Positions 10,125 through 18,573 of a DNA stretch of 22,324 bases are shown here, in pieces. This DNA comes from an uncultured Lachnospiraceae bacterium (GTDB lineage Bacteria > Bacillota > Clostridia > Lachnospirales > Lachnospiraceae), in NCBI GenBank assembly GCA_910586585.1, contig CAJUKA010000069.1, forward strand, positions 1-22,324. The letters run 5' to 3'. The first letter of the stretch is position 1. The number at the start of each line of letters is the position of its first letter. The position numbers and the translations under genes are program-made. A model generated the notes under the pieces. That model saw only the letters and a list, made by a program, of their open reading frames with translations, had not been told where the DNA came from and searched no databases.

Positions 10125-11357
10125 ATGCAGATAAATATGTCAGGTTTGAATGCAGGAATATATACAACAAATGCTATATTAAAGAACCGAGGCGGCAGCA
10201 ATACCGCAAAACAGGGGAATCAGGGGGCGTTTGGGGCACAGTGCAAAGTCACAATTTCAAAGGAAGGCCGGGTATTGAGTGACCAGTCACAAGGACAGGG
10301 CATACAAAAGACAAGTATAGAACGGATGCTGTTAAGACAGCAGAAACAGACACAGGATTACCAGGATGAATATGCAAAGACCGTAGAGGAAATTAATGCA
10401 CTCAGACAGGCGCTAAATTCCACTTCAGCTGCAGAGGATCAGGATACAATTGAGAAAAAGCAGGAAGCGCTTCGCAAGATGGAGGAGCTGAAGGTACGCC
10501 AGGACGAGGAGAACAAAAAAAAGCTTGAAGAGGCAGAAGGCAAAGCAGCAGGAGCCTTAAAGGAGCAGCAGGAAATCGATCAGAAAAATCGTTCGCTGTA
10601 TATCATGATAAAAAGCTTTGAAGAGGATGAGGATGGTACTTCATCCCGATCTCATAAAAAAGACGGCGACAGTGGCGAGTCAGAGGAATCCGGCGGTCTT
10701 GGAAAAGAAATTGAAGAATCTGCATCGCTTCTTGGGGTATCGGCTGCAAGGCGTGAAATGCAGACAACAGATGTCATTCAGGAGCTGGACAATGATGGAC
10801 TTGCTCTGATTGCCGAGGCAGACAGGCTGATGAACAGTACGTATGAAATGCTTGATGAGGCCAGACGAGCTATGGAGGATGACACCCTTAGCGAGGAAGA
10901 AAAGCGGCAATACGTTTCAGAGTGCACAGGAATGGCAAGAAGCAATGCCTTGGCGAATATGGGCGATATGATGCGGATGCGCGCAAAGGGCCTTCAGGAG
11001 CGCCAGGATGCCAGAGAGCTTGCGATGAAGCATATTGACAGTAGCCCGCTTGATGATATTTCCGGTGTGCAGCGTGCCATGATGGACCTTTCAAAGAGCG
11101 CGACTATCCTGGAGGAAGCAGGAGGTGTTCTTTCGGAGGATTCTCAGGAGCTTGAAGAGAAGATTCAAGATGCGATTGACAACCGCAATGATACCACAAC
11201 AGATCCCAAAGAGGACGAAGAAGAAAAGGCGGCAGAGGAGCTTGAACAAGAAAAGCTTGAAGAGGAAAGACTTGAAAACGAGAAACTTGAAAAAGAAAAA
11301 AGCGAACAGGAAATCGCAGCAGAGAATAAATCAGAACCTGGAATCGTTGTGGAATAA
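10125..11357 (+). CDS. Uncharacterised coiled-coil protein, possibly motility-linked
   Basis: I do not recognise this 410-residue protein. It has no signal peptide or membrane segment, so it is probably cytoplasmic or exported by another route. The N-terminus begins MQINMSGLNAG and contains a 'V-T-I-S-K-E-G-R-V-L-S' motif (about 43-53). Residues about 65-155 are a Gln/Glu/Lys heptad-rich coiled coil. An acidic Ser/Gly-rich stretch (about 165-195) separates it from a mainly helical region (about 195-350). The end (about 362-405) is an almost pure Glu/Lys/Leu helix with repeats of the form 'E-K-L-E-x-E-(R/K)-L-E'. The ribosome site is AGGGGGAT, about 7 bases before the ATG. Because the promoter looks sigma-D dependent, a role in flagellar or chemotaxis physiology, or in late motility gene expression, is the best inference. 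It is followed by a strong terminator, so it is probably monocistronic. Confidence 0.75.
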   Translation: MQINMSGLNAGIYTTNAILKNRGGSNTAKQGNQGAFGAQCKVTISKEGRVLSDQSQGQGIQKTSIERMLLRQQKQTQDYQDEYAKTVEEINALRQALNSTSAAEDQDTIEKKQEALRKMEELKVRQDEENKKKLEEAEGKAAGALKEQQEIDQKNRSLYIMIKSFEEDEDGTSSRSHKKDGDSGESEESGGLGKEIEESASLLGVSAARREMQTTDVIQELDNDGLALIAEADRLMNSTYEMLDEARRAMEDDTLSEEEKRQYVSECTGMARSNALANMGDMMRMRAKGLQERQDARELAMKHIDSSPLDDISGVQRAMMDLSKSATILEEAGGVLSEDSQELEEKIQDAIDNRNDTTTDPKEDEEEKAAEELEQEKLEEERLENEKLEKEKSEQEIAAENKSEPGIVVE

Positions 11358-11443
11358 AATTAACAACTGTCAATTTGTATAAGAATCAGATAGAATTATA
11401 TGCATATATACCAATAAAGGATTGTGCAAACCACAGATTTTTG

Positions 11444-11485
11444 GGAACTTATATGAGAAAAAATTTTCATATAAGTTCCTTTTTG
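11444..11485 (+). terminator. Rho-independent terminator after the coiled-coil gene
   Basis: A 13-bp perfect stem (GGAACTTATATGA, 11444-11456, with TCATATAAGTTCC, 11467-11479) has a 10-base loop and is followed by TTTTTG. It isolates the coiled-coil gene from glgP. Confidence 0.9.
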
Positions 11486-11495
11486 TTGAATTAAA

Positions 11496-11527
11496 TTGTT
11501 TAAAATTTTATTTATGTATAGTATAAT
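11496..11527 (+). promoter_or_regulatory. Possible sigma-A promoter for glgP
   Basis: A perfect TATAAT (11522-11527) lies just downstream of the preceding terminator. The best -35 is TTGTTT (11496-11501), but the 20-base spacer is long, so the -35 assignment is weak. The predicted leader is about 110 bases. Nothing else recognisable is present between 11528 and 11646. Confidence 0.45.
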
Positions 11528-11646
11528 ATTAAAATGAGGATAAAATTTTCAACAATTACAAATAAAAACACGTGTTCATAATTCCTGATGCATACAATAA
11601 AAATGTTTTTGGAAGAGGAGCACAAACGAAAAGCGGAGGTAAAAAA

Positions 11647-14097
11647 ATGCCAAAAAAACCAATTATTGACAAGGAAATGTTTAAAAGAAGTGTTTTGTAC
11701 AATGTAAAAACGTTATACAGAAAGACACTTGAAGAGGCTACGGATCAGCAGATTTTCCAGGCTGTTTCCTACGCAGTCAAAGATGCAGTGGTAGATCACT
11801 GGATCACAACACAGGAAGCTTATGATGAGAAAGATCCTAAGACCGTGTACTATATGTCCATGGAGTTTTTGATGGGACGTGCACTGGGTAACAATATGAT
11901 TAATCTGATGGCGTACAAAGAGTTTTCAGAGGCGCTTGCAGAACTGGGACTTGACATTAATACAATCGAGGACCAGGAGCCGGATGCAGCGCTTGGAAAC
12001 GGCGGTCTTGGACGTCTGGCAGCCTGCTTTTTGGATTCTCTTGCAACGTTGGGATATTCTGCATATGGCTGCGGAATTCGTTACCGTTATGGAATGTTCA
12101 AGCAGGAGATTCGCGACGGATTTCAAAGAGAAGTTCCTGATGACTGGCTCAGAGACGGCAACCCGTTTGAGCTGAGGCGTCCAGAATATACCAAAGTGAT
12201 TAAATTTGGCGGAAATGTTGCCTGCCGCGAAGAAGATGGCAGACTGATTTTCTATCAGGAAAATTATCAGTCCGTAAAGGCGATACCCTACGACCTTCCG
12301 ATTGTTGGCTATGGCAATGGCATTGTAAATACGCTGAGAATCTGGGATGCAGAGCCAATGGACTGCTTCAGCCTTGACTCCTTTGACAAGGGCGATTATC
12401 AGAAGGCTGTGGAACAGAACAACCTAGCAAAGAACATTGTAGAGGTTCTCTATCCAAATGACAACCATATTTCCGGAAAAGAGCTTCGTTTAAAACAGCA
12501 GTATTTCTTTATCTCTGCTTCTGTGCAGACTGCTATCGAGAAATATATGTCAAAACATAATGATATTCATCGTTTTTATGAGAAGGTGACATTCCAGTTA
12601 AATGATACACACCCTACTGTAGCGATTGCCGAGTTGATGCGCATTTTGCTGGATGAATACAGGCTTGAGTGGGATGAGGCATGGGAGATTACCACAAAGA
12701 CATGTGCCTATACCAACCATACTATTATGGCGGAAGCACTAGAAAAATGGCCGGTTGATTTATTCCAGAGACTGCTTCCTAGAATCTATCAGATTATCGA
12801 GGAGATTAACCGCCGCTTCTTGTTGGATATTGTTAACAGATATCCAGAACCAGCCGACAAGATCAAAAAAATGGCGATTATTGCAGAAGGCCAAGTAAAG
12901 ATGGCACATCTTGCAATCGTGGCTGGCTATAGCGTGAACGGTGTTGCAAAGCTTCACACAGAGATTCTCAAAAATCAGGAGTTGAAAGATTTTTATGAGA
13001 TGTTCCCGCACAAGTTCAACAACAAGACAAACGGCATCACACAGAGACGCTTTTTGCTTCACGGCAATCCGCTGCTTGCAGACTGGGTAACAGACAAAGT
13101 TGGCGAAGACTGGATTGTAGATCTTCCAGTGATTGCTGGAATTGGAAAATATGTGAATGATCCGGACGCTCAGAAGGAGTTTATGGAGATTAAGCGCAAA
13201 AACAAAGTGCGCCTGGCAAAATATATTAACGAACAGAATGGAATTATCGTCAATCCAGATTCTATTTTTGACGTACAGGTTAAGCGTCTGCATGAGTACA
13301 AGAGACAGCTTTTGAATATTCTGCACGTGATGTATTTATATAATGAAATGAAAGCAAATCCAAACATGGAGTTTTACCCAAGAACTTTTATTTTTGGAGC
13401 CAAGGCAGCAGCTGGATACAAAAATGCGAAACTGACCATTAAGTTAATCAATGCAGTAGCAGATAAGGTAAACAACGATCCTATAGTGAAAAACCGCATT
13501 AAAGTGGTATTTATCGAAAACTACAGAGTGTCCAATGCAGAGCTTATTTTTGCAGCAGCAGATATCTCAGAGCAGATTTCTACAGCTTCTAAGGAGGCAA
13601 GCGGCACTGGAAATATGAAATTTATGTTAAATGGTGCACTCACGCTTGGTACAATGGACGGCGCTAATGTGGAAATCGTGGAAGAAGTTGGGCTGGAAAA
13701 TGCATTTATCTTTGGCTTAAAGTCAGACGAAGTAATTCGCTTTGAAAATCACGGCGGCTACAATCCAATGGATATCTACAACACAGATGCAGATATTAAG
13801 AAGGTAGTGGATCAGCTTGTAGATGGTACTTATGCAAGCGACAAGGAACTGTTCAGAAGCTTGTACAACTCCCTGCTCAATACATTGGATACAGACAGGG
13901 CTGACCGCTACTTTATATTGAAGGATTTCCGTTCTTATGCGGAGGCACACAAAAGAGTCGAAAAAGCGTATAAGGACACAAGCAGTTGGGCAAAGAGTGC
14001 AATGCTCAATGTGGCAAAAGTGGGAAAATTCACTTCGGACAGAACCATTCAGGAGTATGTAGACGAGATTTGGCATCTTGATAAAGTAGAGTTATAG
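11647..14097 (+). CDS. glgP: Glycogen/starch/alpha-glucan phosphorylase
   Basis: An 816-residue GT35 glycogen phosphorylase. It is cytoplasmic and PLP-dependent, releasing glucose-1-phosphate from the non-reducing ends of alpha-1,4-glucan with inorganic phosphate. The length matches bacterial GlgP/MalP. The PLP-site motif 'E-A-S-G-T-G-N-M-K-F' is intact, with the Schiff-base lysine at residue 658. Other family hallmarks include 'Y-Y-M-S-M-E-F-L-M-G-R' near residue 69, 'N-G-G-L-G-R-L-A-A-C-F-L-D-S' near 118 and 'N-D-T-H-P-T-V' near 319. The open frame extends 25 codons upstream to a GTG, but the ATG at 11647 has a GGAGG at 11635-11639 and begins the normal family N-terminus, so it was chosen. 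No other glycogen genes are adjacent; it seems to be a single-gene unit between terminators. Confidence 0.97.
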   Translation: MPKKPIIDKEMFKRSVLYNVKTLYRKTLEEATDQQIFQAVSYAVKDAVVDHWITTQEAYDEKDPKTVYYMSMEFLMGRALGNNMINLMAYKEFSEALAELGLDINTIEDQEPDAALGNGGLGRLAACFLDSLATLGYSAYGCGIRYRYGMFKQEIRDGFQREVPDDWLRDGNPFELRRPEYTKVIKFGGNVACREEDGRLIFYQENYQSVKAIPYDLPIVGYGNGIVNTLRIWDAEPMDCFSLDSFDKGDYQKAVEQNNLAKNIVEVLYPNDNHISGKELRLKQQYFFISASVQTAIEKYMSKHNDIHRFYEKVTFQLNDTHPTVAIAELMRILLDEYRLEWDEAWEITTKTCAYTNHTIMAEALEKWPVDLFQRLLPRIYQIIEEINRRFLLDIVNRYPEPADKIKKMAIIAEGQVKMAHLAIVAGYSVNGVAKLHTEILKNQELKDFYEMFPHKFNNKTNGITQRRFLLHGNPLLADWVTDKVGEDWIVDLPVIAGIGKYVNDPDAQKEFMEIKRKNKVRLAKYINEQNGIIVNPDSIFDVQVKRLHEYKRQLLNILHVMYLYNEMKANPNMEFYPRTFIFGAKAAAGYKNAKLTIKLINAVADKVNNDPIVKNRIKVVFIENYRVSNAELIFAAADISEQISTASKEASGTGNMKFMLNGALTLGTMDGANVEIVEEVGLENAFIFGLKSDEVIRFENHGGYNPMDIYNTDADIKKVVDQLVDGTYASDKELFRSLYNSLLNTLDTDRADRYFILKDFRSYAEAHKRVEKAYKDTSSWAKSAMLNVAKVGKFTSDRTIQEYVDEIWHLDKVEL

Positions 14098-14109
14098 GCG
14101 TTTTTTGCA

Positions 14110-14136
14110 CAAAAATGCCATTAAACTTGCTTTTTG
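14110..14136 (+). terminator. Weak A/T-rich hairpin after glgP
   Basis: CAAAAA-T-GC pairs with GC-TTTTTG around a 10-base loop, with one bulged T. It is only a poor terminator candidate; the stronger hairpin at 14180 may be the real stop for glgP transcripts. Confidence 0.3.
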
Positions 14137-14141
14137 CGGTC

Positions 14142-14173
14142 TTGACAAAGTGTTTTAATTATTATAATATAAT
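14142..14173 (+). promoter_or_regulatory. Sigma-A promoter of the opp operon
   Basis: A perfect TTGACA -35 (14142-14147) is followed by two overlapping perfect TATAAT hexamers (14163-14168 and 14168-14173). Their spacers are 15 and 20 bases, bracketing the ideal 17, so the exact -10 is uncertain. Start would fall near 14175-14180, giving a leader of about 190 bases before oppB. Confidence 0.7.
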
Positions 14174-14179
14174 AAAGTC

Positions 14180-14217
14180 GGACGATGGTGAACGGCAAAG
14201 GTCATCATCGTCCTTTT
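14180..14217 (+). terminator. Stem-loop with T-tract at the start of the opp leader
   Basis: A 12-bp stem with one G-U pair (GGACGATGGTGA, 14180-14191, with TCATCATCGTCC, 14202-14213), a 10-base loop and TTTT. It may terminate glgP read-through, act as an attenuator, or protect the 5' end of the opp mRNA, since it lies at or next to the predicted start. The rest of the leader (14218-14370) holds only weak inverted repeats (for example GTACAAT at 14287 with ATTGTAC at 14333) and no riboswitch I recognise. Confidence 0.65.
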
Positions 14218-14370
14218 ACATCATAGGAAACGCTTTATTGTCGTAAAGCATTAAAGTCCATGTAATCCTGTGGTTTTGATAGGAATGTACAATACTGTTT
14301 TTGGGAGTGATTCAGAGATGGATTTGTGCATGATTGTACGAATAAAAGATTAAAAATAAGGAGTGAGACG

Positions 14371-15282
14371 ATGTTCAGGTACATCATAAAGCGGGTACTC
14401 CTCGCTATTGTAACAGTTTTTATTATTGCAGCAATTACGTTCTTTACAATGAATGCAATTCCAGGAGGACCGTTTGCTTCTGAGAAGGCACCAAGTCCAG
14501 AAGTTCAGCGTGTGCTTGAAGAACGGTATAACTTAGACAAGCCGGTTCCAGAACAGTTTATTCTTTATCTGAAGAATTTCCTGAGCGGTGATTTAGGGGT
14601 ATCCCTAAAGACAGGCAGAAGCATTGGTACCGTGATAGGAGAGTCCTTCCCGATATCTGCAAGACTTGGCGGCATGGCAGCGCTTTTGGCTACTATCGCA
14701 GGACTTGTTCTTGGAAGTATTGCGGCGCTCAAACGCAACACAATTATAGACCGAATGATCGTATTTGTGACAACACTGTTTACCGCAGTTCCAAGCTTTG
14801 TGCTTGCGACAATGCTGTTGTATGTTTTTTGCATCGCGCTTCAGTGGGTGCCAGTGTTCAGCGCAAATGAAACACATTATACATTGCCGGTGATTGCTCT
14901 TGCACTTTACCCAATGGCATACATAACACGTCTGACCAAAACCAGTATGCTTGACGCACTTGGACAGGACTATGTGCGCACCGCAAACGCAAAGGGTGTT
15001 GCAGGCTGGAAGGTTATTTTCAAACATGCTCTCAGAAATGCAGTGATTCCAGTAATTACTTATGTAGGACCTATGCTGGCCTATATCCTTACAGGAAGCC
15101 TTGTTGTAGAGAATATTTTTACAATCGGGGGACTGGGTTCTAAGTTTGTTTCAAGCATTACCAACCGTGACTATACAATGATAATGGGTACGACGATGTT
15201 CCTGGCGATTCTTATGGTTACGATGAACCTGATCACAGATATCGTGTACAGTATCATTGATCCTAGAATAAAGCTGGATTAA
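14371..15282 (+). CDS. oppB: Oligopeptide ABC transporter permease OppB
   Basis: A 303-residue inner permease of the Opp/Dpp family, normal in length. An N-terminal helix (about 9-28) is followed by the extracellular segment typical of OppB, including the sequence 'D-L-G-V-S' near 74-78. Five more helices follow at about 100-120, 130-155, 172-188, 226-245 and 270-297. The EAA cytoplasmic loop, which docks on the ATPases, reads 'Y-V-R-T-A-N-A-K-G-V' from residue 201. The frame could begin at a GTG 15 codons upstream, but the ATG at 14371 has AAGGAG at 14358-14363 and starts with the canonical M-F-R-Y-I-I-K-R. It is the first gene of the operon, 40 bases before the oppC ATG. Confidence 0.95.
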   Translation: MFRYIIKRVLLAIVTVFIIAAITFFTMNAIPGGPFASEKAPSPEVQRVLEERYNLDKPVPEQFILYLKNFLSGDLGVSLKTGRSIGTVIGESFPISARLGGMAALLATIAGLVLGSIAALKRNTIIDRMIVFVTTLFTAVPSFVLATMLLYVFCIALQWVPVFSANETHYTLPVIALALYPMAYITRLTKTSMLDALGQDYVRTANAKGVAGWKVIFKHALRNAVIPVITYVGPMLAYILTGSLVVENIFTIGGLGSKFVSSITNRDYTMIMGTTMFLAILMVTMNLITDIVYSIIDPRIKLD

Positions 15283-15322
15283 TGGCTTGATTGAAATTCG
15301 GATGAAGGAGGAAAAAGGCAGC

Positions 15323-16420
15323 ATGGCGCAGCAGGCAAAAGATACACTCAAGAAAAACGTACTGAGTGCACAGATTGATTTATCAAAGTTTCATTTTGAT
15401 GCTTCTTCTTTTGAGAAAGCATCTGAGGAGGAAAAAAGACAACAGGATGTCATGAGCGAATCCACCACATTTTTTAAAGATGGTATGAAAAAGCTTATGA
15501 AGAATCCGCTTGCAGTTGGAAGTATTATTATATTGGTGCTGGTATTAAGCGTTATTATTGTCGCACCGCATGTCGTTCCATACAGCTATTCACAGATTAT
15601 CAGTGTAAATGGAAAACGTGACAAGACAGCAAAGAATTTGAAGCCATTTGAATATTCCAAAAATGAGCTGAAATATATAGAAGAAGGCGGTGAGGTATTC
15701 CCGCATATTATGGGAACAGATGCACAGTGCAGAGATTATTTTATCCGTGTTGTGTATGGTACGAGAGTATCTCTTTCTGTCGGACTTTTTGCCAGTGTGC
15801 TGGTACTCATTATCGGTTTGCTCTATGGTAGTATTTCTGGATATTTGGGCGGGCGAGTCGATTTGATTATGATGCGGATTGTGGATATTATCTATTCGCT
15901 TCCCGATATGCTTGTCATTATTTTGTTATCGGTTGTTTTGAATGAGACATTGAAGCCATTGCTTGAAGGAACGATTCTTCAAAGTCTTGGTGTGAATATG
16001 ATATCGTTGTTTATCGTTTATGGACTGCTCTATTGGGTAGGTATGTCAAGACTTGTACGTGGTCAGATTTTGACGATCAAAAACAATGAGTATGTGCTTG
16101 CAGCAAAAGCGACGGGCGCAAAAAGCGGCAGAATTATCTTGAAGCACATTATTCCGAACTGTATCAGCGTTATTATTATCTCTACAGCATTGCAAATTCC
16201 TTCTGCCATTTTTACAGAGAGTTATTTAAGCTTTATCGGACTTGGTGTTCAGGCGCCGATGCCTTCACTGGGAAGCCTTGCAAATACAGCAAGAGAAGGG
16301 CTTCAAAGTTATCCATACAAGCTTATCTTCCCGGCAATTGTTATTTGTTTGATTGTGCTTTCTTTGAACCTTCTCGGTGATGGTTTGCGCGATGCATTTG
16401 ATCCGAAGCTGAAGAAATAA
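15323..16420 (+). CDS. oppC: Oligopeptide ABC transporter permease OppC
   Basis: A 365-residue second permease subunit. It has a cytoplasmic N-terminal tail of about 58 residues, a first helix (about 64-82), and an extracytoplasmic segment with 'H-I-M-G-T-D' (128-133), the G-T-D element common in OppC/DppC. The remaining helices lie at about 150-172, 188-207, 226-243, 280-298 and 335-352. The EAA loop is 'E-Y-V-L-A-A-K-A-T-G-A' (256-266). The ATG at 15323 was chosen because AAGGAGG stands at 15305-15311; the frame is open 12 codons further upstream. It pairs with OppB to form the peptide channel. The Lys- and Glu-rich N-terminal tail looks longer than in enterobacterial OppC. Confidence 0.94.
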   Translation: MAQQAKDTLKKNVLSAQIDLSKFHFDASSFEKASEEEKRQQDVMSESTTFFKDGMKKLMKNPLAVGSIIILVLVLSVIIVAPHVVPYSYSQIISVNGKRDKTAKNLKPFEYSKNELKYIEEGGEVFPHIMGTDAQCRDYFIRVVYGTRVSLSVGLFASVLVLIIGLLYGSISGYLGGRVDLIMMRIVDIIYSLPDMLVIILLSVVLNETLKPLLEGTILQSLGVNMISLFIVYGLLYWVGMSRLVRGQILTIKNNEYVLAAKATGAKSGRIILKHIIPNCISVIIISTALQIPSAIFTESYLSFIGLGVQAPMPSLGSLANTAREGLQSYPYKLIFPAIVICLIVLSLNLLGDGLRDAFDPKLKK

Positions 16421-16460
16421 AGAACGAAGGCTTTGGGTGCTTTTAGAAAGGAAATTGGCA

Positions 16461-17465
16461 ATGAGTGAAGAATATATATTACAGGTAAAGGATCTGCATA
16501 CATCATTTTTTACAGATTCTGGTGAAGTCAAGGCAGTAAATGGCGTAACATTTAATCTTGCACCTGGCAAGATTCTTGGGATTGTAGGGGAATCTGGTTC
16601 AGGAAAGAGCGTGACAGCATATTCTATCATGCAGATTCTTGCTTCTACAGGACGTATTATAGGTGGTGAGGTGCTTTATAAAGGGCAGGATATCACCAAA
16701 TTTGACAAAAAGCAAATGAAGGGGTTTCGCGGAAAGTGCTGCAGTATTATTTTTCAGGACCCAATGACAAGCTTAAATCCCGTATTTACAATAGGAAACC
16801 AACTGATGGAGGCAATTTTGCTCCATACAGATAAAGATAAAAACCAGGCAAAAGAACGGGCGGTTGAAATGCTCGAACTGGTAGGCGTTAATGAGCCTCA
16901 AAAGCGTATTACACAATATCCGCATGAGCTTTCTGGTGGTATGCGTCAGCGTGTTATGATTGCTATGGCGCTTGCGTGCGAGCCGGATATTTTGATTGCG
17001 GACGAGCCGACAACGGCGCTGGATGTGACGATACAGGCACAAATTCTGGAGCTGATGCAGGCGCTGCAGAAAAAGCTTGGTATGGCGATTATTATGGTAA
17101 CGCATGACCTTGGTGTAATCGCGGACATGTGCGATGAAATTATTGTGATGTATGGCGGACGTGTATGCGAGCGTGGAACTGCAGAGGATATTTTCTACCG
17201 TCCAGGCCATGAATATACAAAAGGACTGCTTCGTTCTATTCCCAAAGCAGATGGAAGCAAGGAACGTCTGGTGCCGATTGCAGGAACACCGATCAATCTG
17301 CTGAATATGCCAAAAGGCTGTGCATTTTGTGCGCGCTGTGACGAGGCGATGAAAATCTGTTTGACAGAAGTGCCGCCACAGATACAGATGCCCGATGGAC
17401 ATTTTGCCTGCTGTTGGCTTGCATACAAAAAGCTAAAAGACGGAACACTTGGGACACAGAATTAG
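16461..17465 (+). CDS. oppD: Oligopeptide ABC transporter ATPase OppD
   Basis: A 334-residue ABC ATPase with every catalytic motif: Walker A GESGSGKS (43-50), Q-loop Q99, signature LSGGM (157-161), Walker B ILIADE (177-182) and H-loop His215. The C-terminal Opp-type extension begins near 'G-T-P-I-N-L-L' (275-281) and carries Cys287, Cys293, Cys300 and Cys317/318. This spacing resembles the cysteine set that binds a [4Fe-4S] cluster in a characterised DppD. AGAAAGGA ahead of the ATG at 16461 supports this start over a GTG eight codons upstream. The stop codon overlaps the ribosome site of oppF, which suggests translational coupling. Confidence 0.96.
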   Translation: MSEEYILQVKDLHTSFFTDSGEVKAVNGVTFNLAPGKILGIVGESGSGKSVTAYSIMQILASTGRIIGGEVLYKGQDITKFDKKQMKGFRGKCCSIIFQDPMTSLNPVFTIGNQLMEAILLHTDKDKNQAKERAVEMLELVGVNEPQKRITQYPHELSGGMRQRVMIAMALACEPDILIADEPTTALDVTIQAQILELMQALQKKLGMAIIMVTHDLGVIADMCDEIIVMYGGRVCERGTAEDIFYRPGHEYTKGLLRSIPKADGSKERLVPIAGTPINLLNMPKGCAFCARCDEAMKICLTEVPPQIQMPDGHFACCWLAYKKLKDGTLGTQN

Positions 17466-17477
17466 GAGGAGCAGCAA

Positions 17478-18440
17478 ATGAGCAGTGAATACTTAATCGA
17501 GGTGGAAGATTTAAAACAGCACTTCCCCATCAAAACAGGATTTTTCAAGACAACACCGCTTAAGGCTGTAGACGGTGTATCCTTTCACATAAAGCCCGGT
17601 GAAACATTAGGTTTGGTAGGAGAGTCCGGGTGCGGCAAAACAACCGTAGGCCGTTCGATTCTAAGACTTTATGAACCAACATCCGGTACAGTCAAATTTA
17701 ATGGTGAAGCGATCACAGAAAAAAATATGACAGAACACAGAAAGAATATGCAGATGGTCTTTCAGGACCCATATTCTTCACTGAATCCGCGTATGACTGT
17801 GGAAGACATTATAGGGGAGCCTTTGGATGTACACAAGTTATATGGAGATAAGAAAGAACGGCGCGAAAAGATTTTGGGCCTGATGGAATTGGTAGGTTTA
17901 AATGCAGAACATGCAACGCGCTATGCCCATGAATTTTCGGGTGGGCAGCGGCAGCGTATTGGAATTGCAAGGGCGCTTGCCGTGAAACCGAAGTTTATCG
18001 TGTGTGATGAAGCGGTCAGTGCGCTTGATGTATCGATACAGGCGCAGGTTATCAATATGTTTGAAGACCTTCAAGAAAAATTGGGCGTGGCGTATTTGTT
18101 TATTGCCCATGATCTTCTGGTAGTTCGTCATATTTCAAATCGAATCGCGGTAATGTATCTTGGCAAGGTAGTTGAGATTGGAGATGCAGATGAGGTTTAT
18201 GAGCATCCCATTCATCCATATACAGAATCGCTGTTGAGCGCAGTACCGATTCCAGATCCAATAATAGCAAAGAAGAGTCAGCGAATTGTACTTTCGGGCG
18301 ATGTACCAAGTCCTATGAAAATGCCTACCGGATGCGCTTTCCGTACCCGCTGTCGATTTGCGACAGATAAGTGTGCAGAAACTTGTCCGTCATTGGTAGA
18401 TAAAGGCAATGGTCATATGGTGGCTTGCCATAATCGATAA
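17478..18440 (+). CDS. oppF: Oligopeptide ABC transporter ATPase OppF
   Basis: A 320-residue partner ATPase of OppD. It has Walker A GESGCGKT (48-55), Q-loop Q96, signature FSGGQ (153-157), Walker B FIVCDE (173-178) and H-loop His211. The signature region continues as 'D-E-A-V-S-A-L-D-V-S', as in many OppF proteins. The C-terminal extension has Cys286, Cys292, Cys299 and Cys317 in nearly the same spacing as OppD, plus Cys303. The ribosome site AGGAGGAG starts inside the oppD stop codon, 12 bases between genes, so OppD and OppF are likely made in equal amounts as the heterodimeric motor. Confidence 0.96.
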   Translation: MSSEYLIEVEDLKQHFPIKTGFFKTTPLKAVDGVSFHIKPGETLGLVGESGCGKTTVGRSILRLYEPTSGTVKFNGEAITEKNMTEHRKNMQMVFQDPYSSLNPRMTVEDIIGEPLDVHKLYGDKKERREKILGLMELVGLNAEHATRYAHEFSGGQRQRIGIARALAVKPKFIVCDEAVSALDVSIQAQVINMFEDLQEKLGVAYLFIAHDLLVVRHISNRIAVMYLGKVVEIGDADEVYEHPIHPYTESLLSAVPIPDPIIAKKSQRIVLSGDVPSPMKMPTGCAFRTRCRFATDKCAETCPSLVDKGNGHMVACHNR

Positions 18441-18474
18441 TTTGTAGTATGATAGGTCTGTAATCACGAAAAGG

Positions 18475-18504
18475 TTACATAACATCAAGTTAAATAGGTA
18501 TTAT
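18475..18504 (+). promoter_or_regulatory. Weak possible internal promoter before oppA
   Basis: TTACAT (18475-18480), an 18-base spacer and TATTAT (18499-18504) lie in the 133-base gap between oppF and oppA. A small hairpin (CGAACA, 18505-18510, with TGTTCG, 18516-18521) follows directly. A gap this wide is unlike the tight spacing elsewhere in the operon and could allow separate, higher expression of the binding protein. The match to consensus is poor. Confidence 0.3.
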
Positions 18505-18573
18505 CGAACAGATGTTGTTCGTTATTAATACAAAGTTTCTAAACAGGAAATTTAAAGGAGGAAAATTTTAATT

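Noticed and set aside
11572..11646. 25-codon N-terminal extension of glycogen phosphorylase from GTG
   Set aside because: No ribosome site before the GTG, while a GGAGG directly precedes the ATG at 11647.
12760..13326. Long antisense open frame inside glgP (188 codons)
   Set aside because: Composition is that of a reversed coding strand (rich in Cys, His, Leu, Asn) and it lies wholly inside a confident gene; a shadow frame.
14224..14239. Partial CcpA cre-like site (around AAACGCTTT) in the opp leader
   Set aside because: Three of the constrained consensus positions fail, including both positions of the right-hand CA, so it is no better than chance.
14098..14370. Riboswitch or T-box in the opp leader
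   Set aside because: No T-box sequence or recognised aptamer core was found; only one clear hairpin and weak distant repeats.
16773..17402. Antisense open frame of 209 codons inside oppD
   Set aside because: Same shadow pattern, no start signals and full overlap with a gene whose motifs are all intact.
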